Shown one piece after another: positions 1 to 10,430 of a stretch of 64,000 nucleotides of DNA. The first letter of the stretch is position 1. Each line of letters opens with the position of its first letter. Source of the DNA: Chaenocephalus aceratus (lineage: Eukaryota; Chordata; Actinopteri; Perciformes; Channichthyidae). A program made the translations under genes and the position numbers. The notes beneath the pieces were generated by a model, which was given only the letters and a program-made list of their open reading frames with translations, searched no databases and was not told the DNA's origin. The DNA lies in assembly GCA_023974075.1 (NCBI GenBank), contig CM043793.1, positions 4,715,396 through 4,779,395 of the forward strand. The letters are read 5' to 3'.

Positions 1-654
1 ACCGTGTCCTAACTACATGCAAGCAATGGACTATCAGATTGCATAGTTTACAGTAACATTGGACGCTCTCTGTCCATTTGATATGCACATGTGTTATGTC
101 ATGTGGACCTGACACCAATATCAGCTGAGCTCAGATCAGACTGGAGACGTTTAAAGAAGCAACCACCTTAAATAACATGTGATGTTGTGATGTTCAATGG
201 AAATAACACAATATAGCCAGCAGCAGATAGAAAAATCTCCTCGAAAACGTGTCACTTTCTTTAAGGTCTTACAGTGAAATTAGATATTGTACAACACCAT
301 TTCTGTCACCAATCAGCTGTTCTCCTTCCAAGACATGCAACTAGAGTAAATATAAAGAAGGCATTCAAACAAAAGTGCAGTGTACATTTTAAAAAAATAT
401 TATTTTCCACATGAGGCAGCCCTGGGCTAATGATCTACAGTATAGGACCAAAGCTGCTCCACTATCCATCCTGCTGGCTGATGGCAAGTTGTAGCCAAAT
501 AATACATGTGAAATAAGACTTAAACCCAACTCATGCTAACCTAGCAATGTCTGTTGTGCCCAAATCTTCATGGGGAACTTGCTCCATCTTTGCTCTGGAT
601 GTCTGGAGCACAGTGATCTGTGTTTACGTCAATGAAGCTAGGTGCTCAAACATG
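1..654. other. Non-coding sequence, nothing recognised
   Basis: AT-rich sequence with no open frame of note, no tandem repeat and no recognised transposon end. It lies directly left of a small hAT-like element whose left TSD copy is at 647-654. Confidence 0.6.
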
Positions 655-1061
655 CACCCCCCCTAACAATGACATTTTAAATTTTTCTTTTTTTAGAAAT
701 GTATATTTTCTGGTACCGCAGGATTTTGTTGCTGTAATGTGAGATTGTGCAGACACCCTTATGTAAAGTAGAGATGTAACTGTTCATTGCCTTTATTTTT
801 ATATAAATATGGTGTTAGTGCAAACATTGCACTATAACTTAAGCTGAAGCTAACAGTCATAACTATAAGATCTATCTGAAATAAATAAGTGTACTGAAAC
901 AAATACCAATAACTGTATTGCATTGTTTTCTTATGCGCAATTACTTCATACTGTCTAGTTCTCTTTTTCGTCCTGCATTTATTGTGCCCCCCTCAGAAAA
1001 TAACTGGCCCACCAGTGCCCCCCCCCCCCCCCCCAGTCAAATTGGTCTAGAACCGCCACTG
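655..1061. mobile_element. Small non-autonomous hAT-like element
   Basis: The right end reads ...GAACCGCCACTG, the inverse of a hAT-type terminus (CAGTGGCGGTTC...). The 8 bp word CAAACATG occurs immediately before 655 and immediately after 1061, the TSD length typical of hAT. The left terminus (CACCCCCCC...) does not match the right TIR, so that end is either eroded or misplaced. A poly-C tract at about 1017-1034 lies near the right end. The short open frame 918-1124 runs across the element edge and is not a gene. Confidence 0.5.
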
Positions 1062-1069
1062 CAAACATG

Positions 1070-2327
1070 GGAGACAATATTACTCCGATTACAGATTATT
1101 GATGTTAAAATGCTGGTCATATAATCTGCCCAGAGAATTAACAAATGTTGTTGCTGTTTACATTCCTGCTGATGCAAATGTAACAAATGCGCGAGGCCTA
1201 CAGGCTTCCTTCGTTCAGTTTTTTCATTTTTTCCTTGTATATCACATGGACTGAGAAAACAGTCTTAACCATTTTATAAAAGTCAACTTTATAGAGAAAT
1301 GTTTACTTGCACGATTGTGTATAAGGACAGCCAACTTTAAGGATAGTTTCAACAGATGAGAATTAATACGTTTATAAAAGAGTTCTTAGTGGAGCTCTCT
1401 GCTGCACTAACAGGTACATATATAAACTTTCACCAGCTTCTATAGCCTTTGACTTTGTCCTCTTGTCTACATATTTTTCTTTTCAGTACAGAATGGGACA
1501 ACTCTTGTATTTAATATGGTTATTGCTTCAGAAAATTCCGCCTTGTTAAGACTACAACCTGGGGAAAATGGTTGCTTTGTTCAGTACATTATTTTCTCTT
1601 CTCTTCACCCTTTCTCTGCTCCGTCATTGTATTCTATTGAAGCGCTCACTGATGAAAAGAAGCAGGCTGCCATTGAAGAAAGGAGCGCCTCTCCCTAATT
1701 TGAATCCTTTCTCCTTATTAGACTAGCAGGTGGTATATGGAGAATATTGCTATTTAATAAAGGTTCATTTCACCAATATAGTGATGCAAATAAGTGCATC
1801 TCCACATGAGCTTGGCTTTATTCTTGTGTGTGAATACATGGAGGTTGCACAAATATGCCCGCGTTGTTCAGGCATACAGATCACTGACGTGTTATGTAGT
1901 CTTTACTATATTACATTTATTGTTAAGACAGAACATTTACTCACTCATCTTTTATTGCCACCGGGATGGAACCTTAACAAATCAAATTACATTCCTGCAA
2001 ATAATACTGTATATACTCTATACTTTACACTATCCCATTTTTAAAATGATGTTACTAGTGTGTGCACTTTTTAATTAGATGTTTTTTTAAAAGGCTTTCA
2101 TCAGTTACCAGGTAAAGAATTGCGGTTTAATCTGAGAAAGCCCATCCCCCGCCCTCCAACAGCATGACATAAAATATTTATTCTATGGTTCCACTTCGAA
2201 GTTTAAAGAGATGGTTGTTAGATACATTAACATTTCAATAATTAAATGTTAAATGAATCTATCAGTCAGCTCTGGTGAATCTGGTTAAAGATATTTGGTT
2301 CTAAGCTCCATCAGGTAGGTAAGAAGT
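1070..2327. other. Non-coding sequence, nothing recognised
   Basis: AT-rich unique-looking sequence. The open frames (for example 1516-1698 and 1730-2044) have no recognisable domain or splice context, and I treat them as chance. Confidence 0.55.
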
Positions 2328-3344
2328 CTGTACTATGAAGCCGGTTCAACCTAATCTGGATATGTTTGAGTTAGCCGGTTGGCCTAATCCAAAACATACG
2401 TGCTCTCACTAAACTGTACTACGACGCGGGTTATCAAGTGGATCGCTCAAGCCAGCCGTGTCCTATCTAGTTAGGTGCGCGTTCACATGAAAGGGGTGGT
2501 ATCTGGAGCATTCGACCAATCACAAACATGGAGAAGCGTACTGATAGCGCAGCGTCATACTTCCTGAATGAAAAGTCAACTATAATATTAGACATATGAA
2601 GAAGTTAAACTTTAAACATCCATGACTTAAACACTTTATCCAGGATCAAAGCCACATAGCTGCAGCTGCAAGGTGAATACAGCTGGGAACAGAACAAGTG
2701 TTTGAATGCGTACATTAACAGGTTTATGATATCACTGCCCGTCTAAGACACGATCTGACTTTAATTACATTTGACTCGAGTGTTTCGTCAACTTAATGTG
2801 TTGCTTAAAATAATACTTCTGCATCCAGTCTGTGACACTGTGAGTGTTGCACGGCCAGATACGGCTCAAGAAGCTGACTCAGATAAGGAAATATATGATA
2901 CATTATGAAGTGATATGATGTGATATGAATGATAATGGGACACATCGGCAGATATTTAAGCTTTCTTAACGCTAATGTTATAATAGTCAGATTGCTCTGA
3001 AGATGGAGGTGATATTCTATTAATGTTCACGTTCACAGTCTGGGATTTTTGCCGGCCGTCTTTCCTGCAACGGCAGCTTTTCTGTATTTCCTTTCTCCTG
3101 TAATATGACTTGATCGCTTTAAACTCCGCACACTGAGCTCTGATTGGTCAGCAGGCGGTGCTTTCACTGAGTTGAGCTCTTAGCCTGAAACCTAACCTGC
3201 TCCAGAGCAGGTTAGCCGCTCAGCATAAGTTACCATGGAGATCTAGCCCGCTAAAAAGAGAACCAGCGTGACGTCGTAGGACCGGAAACACCGAGTTTTC
3301 CCTGAAGTTAGCTCGCTAATTGAAAATCCTGCTTCGTAGTACAG
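2328..3344. mobile_element. 1 kb TIR element without coding capacity
   Basis: The left end CTGTACTATGAAGC and the inverse of the right end (CTGTACTACGAAGC) match with one difference, and the similarity weakens further in. No transposase open frame is present, so this is a non-autonomous DNA transposon. I see no clear TSD and cannot assign a superfamily. The interior contains an inverted motif around 3189-3212 (AACCTGCTC / GAGCAGGTT). Confidence 0.55.
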
Positions 3345-3459
3345 GCCTCAGGTATCCAGAATCATCAGCTTTACTCCGTACACATAATACAAAGCACTAC
3401 TATCTACATGACGTATAGTACTAGTTTTCTCCAAATTATGTTATGGTAAAAAGCATATC

Positions 3460-3640
3460 GGACGGGTGGCGCAGTGGTCTGTGCGTTTGATCATCAGATC
3501 AAGGGGGAGTTGGGGAACTCCAGTTCGAAACCCGCTCCCCCTGCCATTGCGTTGTGTCCTTGGGCAAGACACTTCACCCGAATTTGCTCCTGTGGGTATT
3601 GTCCACAGTACATGTGTACTTATGACTTCGAGGTGTGAAG
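3460..3640 (+). mobile_element. tRNA-derived SINE, first unit
   Basis: A tRNA-like head has an A box (TGGCGCAGTGG, 3467-3477) and a B box (GTTCGAAACCC, 3523-3533). It is followed by the body motif TTGGGCAAGACACTTCACC that is common in fish SINEs. The unit stops near 3640, where a second, more degenerate head begins, so it lacks its own 3' tail. The extra hairpin sequence between the boxes makes it a SINE promoter and not a functional tRNA. Confidence 0.7.
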
Positions 3641-3830
3641 ATGGGCGGTGTGGCGCAGTGCACTGTGCATGACTTTCAGATCAAGGGGGTGAAACCCGCC
3701 ACTTCGTCTGTAAAGCCGTTGGGCAAGACACTTCACCTGAACTTGCTCCTGTGGGCAGGGGCGCCGCCAGGGATTTTGGGCCCCATGAAAATATATCACA
3801 TTGGGCCCCACCACCAGGCACAGGCCACTT

Positions 3831-3912
3831 TGTTTATAAATTACCTCGAGGGCCGTACCAAATGGTCTAGCGGTCCGTATACGGCCCGGGGGCCGGAGGT
3901 TTCCCACCCCTG
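3831..3912. repeat. hAT copy C-type terminus embedded in hAT copy A
   Basis: From TTTATAAATTACCTCGAG to CCCACCCCTG this segment closely matches the right-hand 80 bp of the hAT element at 46756-48125. It sits about 75 bp inside the left end of copy A, and the same segment is at 12900-12983 in copy B. It is a truncated copy of one hAT family carried by another. Confidence 0.8.
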
Positions 3913-4113
3913 CTTTAATATAATAACATTAGTATTAATATCATAACCAAAATGTCTGATTAACATTTTGTTTACAGACTGATCACTCAATGCTTCAAAC
4001 TGTCCATCATCCTAAATAGACTAAAAGCAGTTTTTTGTTTTATATAGATCATTAGCTATGTGGGAAAATACTGTGTTTGAAATGTATAATTTAAATTAGA
4101 TGTTAGCTTTTTG

Positions 4114-4147
<34 letters not shown>
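4114..4147. repeat. TA microsatellite
   Basis: About 17 TA dinucleotides inside hAT copy A. Copy B has only a short TA run at the equivalent place (about 13280). Confidence 0.9.
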
Positions 4148-4149
<2 letters not shown>

Positions 4150-4358
4150 TTCCAGTCTCCCTTCAGATATGTTAAGTGGCATGTCATTCAACACAATGCT
4201 GCTCACCTCCTTCAGTTGGGAGAAAAGCTGGTTCAGGTTCAGCCTTATGGGGGGACAGGGCTGCTGAGCCTAAAGATGGATCTGTTGGACCTGGCACCAG
4301 GGGGAGGGACAACTGATTTAGTATGAATAGGCGCTAAAAATGTGCCTGCATTTATTAA

Positions 4359-4730
4359 AGGTAGGTAGGTAAGAATGGAGAAACCAGCCTGAGTGCGCTA
4401 GCATTTGAAAATACACAACCGAAAAAAATCTGCTCCTTCCTTCAGAGTTCCTTACAGAGCCCCTCCTCCAACACACACGAACGCGCACATGACCAATGAG
4501 TGCGTTTGTGCACAGATGGAAGGCTGACAGGCAGGTAGGCCATCCAGTCATTTTTGCCGGGCCGGCTCAGATGATTGGTCGTGCTTTTGACAGCGCCACG
4601 GCTTCCACAGATGACATTTTTGTATGTATTTATTGTCAAAGCATTTCATATATTCATTGCTACCGGATGTTAAGAGCATTCCATGGAATATAACAAAAAG
4701 TGTTTCCGAAGTGAATTACCTACCATACCT
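4359..4730. mobile_element. TTAA-flanked MITE inside hAT copy A
   Basis: Flanked by TTAA at 4355-4358 and 4731-4734. The ends, AGGTAGGTAGG... and its inverse ...CTACCATACCT, are a diverged form of the family seen at 39633-40014 and 57970-58333 (terminus AGGTGGGGTAGGT). A shared interior includes AGAGCCCCTCCTCCAACACA and GGCTCAGATGATTGGTCGTG. TTAA targets suggest a piggyBac- or Kolobok-type source, but there is no coding sequence to decide. Confidence 0.8.
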
Positions 4731-5455
4731 TTAAATGTCAGCTAAAAGAGCAGTGAAGAGCAGTGCATTTTCTGTAAAGATATTAACAGTACTTAATGTC
4801 AGCTTAGTAAACAAAAAAACATTAGCTAACAGACTAATTTCCACCACTCATGGACCACACCCACCTTTTCTTGTAAAAAACTGGGTGACATACTGTCGCC
4901 CTTTAGTCCCTCTCTATTGTCTTTCTCTCCTTTCTCTTCTTTTCTTAGAGCCTGACTTTGTTGGTCTTTGAAACATGGTACAACACACGTACGTAGGCTA
5001 AGTACTAGTATACCTCCTCACATGCTTTCACTCTCTGCAAGTGCCGGTGCCGCACCGCGTTTGGAGGCAGGACCAAACCATTACATGTAAATAGAAGGGG
5101 GTGTACAAAGGCTTTGGGTAATTAACTTTTGGAAGAAAATAAGTTAAATGAATCGTAAGTTTAGTGAGTAATTTATCAATATAACGTTCTATTAATGTTA
5201 ATTATTGATTAAAGGTTACTTACATTTTTTTCCTTAATGTTCTGAACATTTTGGGGCCCCTGTCAGTCATGGGCCCTTAGAATCGTCCTAACTTTTCACC
5301 CCCTTACGGCGCCCCTGCCTGTGGGTATTGTTCACAGTAGATGACCATTACATGTATGTATGTATGTATGTATGTGTAACGTGTATTTGTAAAGCGCTTT
5401 GAGAGTCATTGATAAAGCGCTATAATAAATATAAGGATTATTATTATTATATATT

Positions 5456-6040
5456 TTCCAGACATAATGTTGAGCAGAGAACACTTGTGCTAAACTTTTC
5501 ATGCTAGTTGCTACAAGCAATCCTGACCTCATTTGTATCTGAATAAGTTATCTTGATTATGACTGCCGATCACTGACTGGCACCATGTATACATAAGTCC
5601 TTGTTCAACGTTCTGCTTGCATCAACACTTGAATTGACACATGTTTTTCCTGATTCCAGAAAAGATATACACCTACGGTAAATGTGTTGATGGCAGGTGG
5701 AGATTGTGTTCTAGAGTTGTGACGCAGCAGTGCGTGTGTTAACCACAGGGTGAGTATTTTTGCAATGATGGATGACTTGCCTCAGAAAACTACTTAGAGA
5801 ATAATTTCCCAATAAGAAAGCCTGGAAGAATGGAGAGGTGAGGGCACTGTCCAAAATACAATGTTTTGCCTTTCTGTCAGATGATAAAAAACATTCAAAA
5901 TGGAGGCATCAAGAGAGACTGGATGGAGACTGCATAACCATCAGCACCACACATATGTGGCAGATCATCCAGAATATCACACGCTCCAAAAGCAGGAGTG
6001 CCACCATAATTTGTGAGGCTATACTGTTAGAGGAGCTCTC
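5456..6040 (+). other. Non-coding or unrecognised sequence left of the DIRS-like element
   Basis: No repeat recognised. An open stretch at 5838-6044 (68 codons) ends at the DIRS boundary. It has no domain I recognise, and I cannot tell whether it is a gene fragment cut by the DIRS insertion or chance. Confidence 0.35.
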
Positions 6041-6044
6041 TTAG

Positions 6045-6276
6045 CACAGGCGGAGCCCTCTACTGGACTCTATGGGTACTACTCTCATCAATGATACGTG
6101 AGCGTTCACACACTGAAGTTGTATAAACGTAGCCGGCCAATAAGGGCAAGCCTTCCTGAATGCGCGCGCAGGCTGACAGTATATAAGGCAGCTACACCTC
6201 CTGACTGTCATCCTACACCCTCTTCAGCGAGCGGCATTGGGAAGACAGGGCCCCTAGGTAGAGGGCTCCGCCTGTG
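6045..6276. repeat. Terminal-region inverted repeat of the DIRS-like element
   Basis: CACAGGCGGAGCCCTCTA at 6045-6062 is the perfect inverse of 6259-6276, enclosing 196 bp. Part of the motif recurs as CAGGCTCCGCCCTCTA near 6321. DIRS elements carry inverted terminal repeats, which fits, although the full arrangement is eroded. Confidence 0.75.
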
Positions 6277-6473
6277 CTTATAGTACTAGGGTTACAATAC
6301 GTCACCCCGTCCTATCTCACACAGGCTCCGCCCTCTATTGGACTCTATGGGTAGAGTGTGGAGCCCCGATGAATAAACGCCCTGTCGCCCCACACATCGA
6401 CCCACCACACTGCCCCTGACTGGCCTTTGGTTAACAGCCATCGCACCCCAACTTCCTATCACCCGGTTGTGAC

Positions 6474-7297
6474 TAGAGATGTCCCGATCCGATCACGTGA
6501 TCGGGGATCGGAGCCGATCACGTGATTTTCAAAAGATCGGGGATCGGGAGAAAAAAATCGGGGATCGGGATTTTTTTTTTTTTTTTTTTATAATTTTTTT
6601 TTTTTTTTTCATTTAATGTTACAAAACAAAAATGACCATGTTCACGTCTTAAAGTCATCCTGAGGACTTAGTTTTGGTTTAAAATTACACAACATCATGT
6701 ATGTGTTGCTTTCTTTGGGCTTGTTTTCATAGACCTGGTTGCTTATTTCTCTGAAATCTGGCAACAGAGTGTGCGCAGTGTCTAATAGTAGCAGTAAGCT
6801 AACGAGAGGCTACGTTCAGCTGGTGACTCGGGAGTCGGGACAGAAAAAATGTCAGCAATTTGGAAGTATTATAAAATTGAAAGCGAAGGCAGTGTAACAG
6901 CCAGATGCAATGTTTGCAAGGCAGAGGTTCCGCGTGGTGGAAAGAACAGAGCTACGTTCAACACGACCAATCTAATACGCTACCTGAGAAACAAACACCA
7001 ACAACAACACGGCGAGTACACAGCGGCCACTCAGGTAACGGCACTGAAACAACCGACACTTTCAGAGACTTTTAAAAGGAAAGAGAAACTGCCCCAGAAC
7101 AGTGTTCTGGGGCAACACAATAACAGCCAAGATAGCTGAATTCATCACGTTGGATGACCAGCCGTTATCTGTTACCTTTTTTTTCTCTTAATGCATTGCA
7201 TAAAGATCGGATCGGGAAAAATCGGTATCGGCAGATTGTCAAAATCAAATGATCGGAATCGGATCGGGAGCAACAAAAGGTGATCGGGACATCCCTA
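6474..7297 (+). mobile_element. hAT element with BED-finger remnant (824 bp)
   Basis: Termini TAGAGATGTCCCGATC and the inverse of the right end TAGGGATGTCCCGATC differ at one position. The 8 bp TSD GTTGTGAC is exact at 6466-6473 and 7298-7305. GATCGGG-rich subterminal repeats lie inside both ends. The element sits within the DIRS-like element, so it is the younger insertion. Most of the transposase is deleted. Confidence 0.92.
6849..7175 (+). pseudogene. Truncated hAT transposase: BED zinc finger plus short remnant
   Basis: The open frame 6849-7139 (96 residues) starts MSAIWKYYKI and contains a BED-type DNA-binding finger. Cys20 and Cys23 form the first pair, a TTNLIRYLRNKH helix follows, and His50 and His54 complete the site. 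After about residue 92 the reading shifts by +1: from 7129 the other frame reads KIAEFITLDDQPLSV, a stretch typical of hAT transposases just before the catalytic region. Sequence is then lost, and only the terminal repeats remain. Intact hAT transposases have 600 or more residues, so the dimerisation and catalytic parts are missing and the copy cannot be autonomous. The start is the first ATG upstream of the finger; no better one is visible. Confidence 0.8.
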
Positions 7298-7395
7298 GTT
7301 GTGACCGTGGAGAAGTCGGGGCCGCAGCTTGCTTGGCTGGGTAGAGAGATTGGTCTGAATAAGCCCATAGCTCCACCCTGCAGGTGACTACACAC

Positions 7396-7855
7396 TGCGC
7401 ACCACGTTTCCCAGGTCCCTAAGGAGCATGGGAAAACGCAAGTGTACTATGTCCTCCACACCCACATGCTTACCTCGTGTAGAGTGTGCACGGACCTCAG
7501 TGGGGAAGGCTCTCCCCGCCTGCCCATAGGCCCTGTATGGGGCTTACTGCGCACCATGTTTCCCAGGTCCCTAAGGAGCATGGGAAAAACGTAAGTGTAT
7601 TATGTCCCAGGGGGTCAGATACAGCTTACCGACCCACAGCCCCCCTCTTTTCACCAGTCCTGTGTTGCCCCAGCAAGCACAGACAATGAGAAGGAGCCAG
7701 ACATGTCCAAGAGATAGAACCTTATGAACGGGGTTGGCGTAGACCAAGACGCCACCGTACATATGTCCTCCAAACTCACGCTGTCAAACAAGGCTGTCGA
7801 CACAGCCACACCACGTGTAGAGTGTGCACGGACCCCAGTGCGGAAAGGCTCTCCT
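7396..7855. repeat. Interleaved direct repeats in the DIRS-like element
   Basis: Two ~57 bp copies (7396-7452 and 7550-7608), both containing TTTCCCAGGTCCCTAAGGAG, alternate with two ~40 bp copies (about 7478-7515 and 7814-7855), both containing GTAGAGTGTGCACGGAC. The alternation suggests tandem duplication inside the element before decay. No coding function is seen. Confidence 0.7.
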
Positions 7856-8000
7856 AGCCCGCCCACAGGCAGGCGGGGAGCCCTCCACCCCTGTATGGGG
7901 TGGAAGACTAAAGCCGTCTAGCTTTATAACCTTTCAGGGAGAAGAGCTCCAGAGGCTCAAACGGTTCTGTAACCAAAGCCTCGAGCACCAATGGCAGTTC

Positions 8001-8170
8001 TTATTGCGGGGTGGAGACATGCAACACTGGGCGCTGTCTCCTGATCCCCTGCAAAAAACGCTTCATAAGCAGTTGGCTAAAGACTGGTCTGCCGCCAAAT
8101 CCCTCATGACAGGACAAGATGGCTTCTGCATACACCTTGACTGTGGCATGAGCAAGCCCCTTGTCCACCA
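8001..8170 (-). pseudogene. Tyrosine recombinase fragment of the DIRS-like element
   Basis: Read on the minus strand, the stretch ATVKVYAEAILSCHEGFGG followed by PVFSQLLMKRFLQG and IRRQRP matches the N-terminal, SAM-like part of DIRS-type tyrosine recombinases, which would integrate the element. The catalytic Arg, His and Tyr region is absent; downstream DNA is repetitive and hAT-interrupted. It is in frame with a short tail of the preceding domain through a duplicated ESEVYAPIEREVYAP segment. Clearly non-functional. Confidence 0.6.
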
Positions 8171-8329
8171 TTAGCTGTAGATAGAATATAGCCCAATGTA
8201 CCGGACAGAGGCTGTTGACTCCTTTCCTCGCACTAACGTTCAGTCTGCCTGAAGCAGGGTCTGTTCTCTGACAGAGTGGCACGTAGCCTGACCTCCATCT
8301 CGATGGGGCGTACACCTCTCTCTCGATGG

Positions 8330-8790
8330 GGGCGTAAACCTCGCTCTCGATGGGGGCTGCATCGAGCAAAATCCCCAGATACCCCACCTGCTGGTGAGGT
8401 ATGGGACTGCTCTTCTTCCAATTGACCGCAAACCCCCAACTTGGTTAGGTGTAAGATCAATTAGGGGGTGTGCGGAACATCTGCCCATTCCCTGGACCTG
8501 GCCATGACTATGAGGTCGTTGAGATAAAATAAAACCCTCATGCCATGGTCGCGAAGTGGCTGAACTGCTGTGGCCACACATTTGCTGAACGTGCGTGGGG
8601 ACAGGGAGTAGCAAAACGCAAATACTTCCTGTGTTTTGGCTTTCTAGCAATTTCGACATGAAAGTGAGCGTCCTTCAGGTCGATGGTTGTGAACCAATCG
8701 CCCCGGCTGCACCAGTTCCAGTAAGTGTTTAACATGTGGAACTTTTTGCAGCCCTGAATGGAGGAGGGACGCTGCAGAACTGGAGTGAGT
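8330..8790 (-). pseudogene. Reverse transcriptase fragment of the DIRS-like element
   Basis: Minus-strand translation shows KFHML, then GDWFTTIDLKDAHFHVEIA and HRKYLRFA, the typical fingers and palm entry of DIRS-type reverse transcriptase. In another frame it gives CYSLSPRTFSKCVATAVQPL and VLFYLNDLIVMARS, where the usual catalytic Y-x-D-D core reads YLND. A third frame gives GYLGILLDA. At least two frameshifts separate these blocks, so no single product is possible. RNase H appears to be deleted before the recombinase fragment. Confidence 0.65.
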
Positions 8791-9152
8791 AACCCAGTCC
8801 CAGTGCCCTGTCCACCCATTCTGTCAGTACACAGCTGAGCTTCCATTCCCCATAAAACTGTGTTAGGGGACATGCAAGCAGCTGTGGAGCCGCAGCTAAG
8901 AAGCTGTGGTACTCTCTGGTGGCCCTCTATTTTTTCTCTCTCTCTTTCTGAGAGCATAGAGTCCAATCGAGGGCTCCGCTTGTGCCTATAGGCCTAGGGT
9001 TACAATACGTAACCCACCGTTTTTGCAACAGGGCCAGAATTTCTGTTGAAAGGAAACCTATCTCTTCCTGGGATGATACATTTGCCTCTCTTACAGCCCT
9101 GAATGCAAATGAAAACAGTTTGAATAGTAAACAATTCCTAATTTTCTTCCAG

Positions 9153-9627
9153 ATTCACCCAACTGTTTACAAGGGGGATGCCCTTCTAACACCCCTTTGT
9201 GAAGGCCCTAATAAGTACAAGTGCACATTCTGCAGCAAGGTGGGGGACTATGGCCATATTGTGGCACATCTGCAGACCCATAGAAGAACGGCTGTTAAAC
9301 ATGGAGGTATTTCTCAATCTAAATAAATGTTGCAGATCTTCCAAAATGTACAAATAGTTGACTAATTTTAGTTAGTCTAACCAATTAACTATTACTAACT
9401 AATATTATTCTAACGTGAATTTGAATACAGTTTACATTTTTATATTGCCTTAAGAATGAAGTCATTTGTAAACTGGATTTCTCTTTGTAGGATTCACAAT
9501 GTACAGGTGCAATGGTGTGTGTTGCAAATCCACGCATTTCCACTGCTACTACTGTGGGGAGATCAGAACCCAGCCCACTATTCTGAAACATGTTCAGAAG
9601 TGCGCAGGGGCAGCCTGCAGCGTTGGA
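9153..9627 (+). CDS. Two zinc-finger exons of an unnamed gene (partial)
   Basis: Exon 9153-9306 follows an acceptor (TTTTCTTCCAG) and encodes IHPTVYKGDALL followed by KCTFC...HIVAHLQTH, a finger-like C-x2-C-x11-H-x3-H. It ends at a GT donor in phase 1. Exon 9491-9627 follows TTTGTAG, restores the frame across the intron to read KHGGFTMYRCN, encodes CYYCGEIRTQPTILKHVQKC (C-x2-C-x11-H-x3-C) and ends at a GTAAGT donor in phase 0. The matching intron phases argue for a real spliced unit. I recall similar paired-finger proteins as a multicopy family in fish but cannot name it. No start or stop codon can be assigned; a possible last exon begins near 9769 (CCACCAG). The DIRS-like element ends only 140 bp upstream, so the gene may be interrupted or a dead copy. 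Confidence 0.5.
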
Positions 9628-10430
9628 GTAAGTGATGCACATGAACACACCAGAAGCAGTGGTCATAACCTTATTCCCCCTAAACACAACTTAAACAAAA
9701 CATGGGAAAAATGTATTATACAACTATACTGCTATAATGTAATCTATCCACTGTATCCCCACCAGCCACCACTGTCTCCTCCTCAGCCTCCACGGAAGCC
9801 TCCTCCACAGCCTCAACGGTAGCCTCCTCTGTCTCCTCTGTCTCCCGAGCTGAATTAGAACACCCAATAAAACGTTTATGTTTAATGAAGACTTTCCTCT
9901 TTGTATGTACTGTATATATTTTCCTTTGTACAATGTATTGGTATGTACTATACATTTCATGTTTAGTATTTGATGTGTATTGTAATGTTTCAAAAATAAT
10001 AAATACGTTAATTAATTAATTAATCTTACCACCAGACACAACATGAACAAATGAATGATACACATCAGGACAGTAACTTCACCTTCAGTATTTTAGGTGT
10101 ACAGAAACCTCTACTCATGTTGTTAAATGATATACAGCAATATCTTCCATAAAACGTAGTTGATTGATTTGAATAATAATTATTACCACTGCACAAACAG
10201 TAAAAAGTTATATGCCTACAATTTATGAGTTTAATGTATCCTATGTTATGATAAACTATCAAATTGACTCTGTATTCATTATGATCTGTCAATAGGTCAA
10301 TTAATTGGTCTTCTCTGTGGGTTGTATACTCTTCATTCTTTATGCAAATTAATTATAATTATTATTTTTCAAAGTTCGTTTATGATTCATTCAAAGCATT
10401 AAAATAAATGAGAAACAGAGCGTCATATAT
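9628..10430. other. Possible last exon, AT-rich flank and TTAAT repeat
   Basis: A Ser/Pro-rich coding-like stretch lies at 9769-9855, followed by an AATAAA at 9868. A short TTAAT-type repeat is at 10008-10024. The rest is AT-rich and shows nothing recognisable. Confidence 0.4.

Larger units (their letters stand above)
3756..5317. mobile_element. hAT element, copy A (non-autonomous, 1562 bp)
   Basis: Termini are CAGGGGCGCCGCCAGGG and the inverse of CTTACGGCGCCCCTG. The 8 bp TSD CCTGTGGG lies at 3748-3755 and 5318-5325. There is no transposase frame. The interior holds the terminal ~80 bp of a different hAT family (3831-3912), a TA microsatellite and a TTAA-flanked passenger element (4359-4730). 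Copy B at 12827-14331 has the same organisation, so the composite was mobilised as a unit. Confidence 0.9.
3641..5455 (+). mobile_element. tRNA-derived SINE, second unit, split by a hAT insertion
   Basis: A second A-box-like head (GGTGTGGCGCAGTGC) begins near 3646 with a poor B box, followed by the same GGGCAAGACACTTCACC body. It is interrupted at 3756-5317 by hAT copy A. The SINE resumes at 5318 with GGTATTGTTCACAGTA, a TATG repeat (5353-5374), then TAAAGCGCTTTGAGAG and a TTA-rich tail near 5445. The duplicated CCTGTGGG at both junctions shows where the hAT entered. Confidence 0.65.
6041..9013 (-). mobile_element. Degraded DIRS-like (tyrosine recombinase) retrotransposon
   Basis: Minus-strand remnants occur in the order expected for DIRS-type elements: a reverse transcriptase segment (about 8790-8330), then a tyrosine-recombinase-like segment (about 8170-8001). 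Terminal sequence GGGCTCCGCYTGTGCYTATA...AGGGTTACAATACGT occurs at both ends (6262-6302 and 8969-9010), and an inverted copy of its start lies at 6045-6062. At about 3 kb, including an 824 bp hAT insertion, it is far shorter than intact elements of 5-6 kb, and every frame is broken. The exact ends are inferred from these repeats; no TSD is expected for this class. Confidence 0.65.

Noticed and set aside
3460..3540. tRNA gene candidate with A and B boxes
   Set aside because: The sequence continues into a SINE body and cannot form a standard tRNA cloverleaf; it is a tRNA-derived SINE head.
9716..9955. Glu-rich minus-strand frame
   Set aside because: Complement of a Ser/Pro-rich GCCTCC-type repeat that fits better as the plus-strand exon tail.
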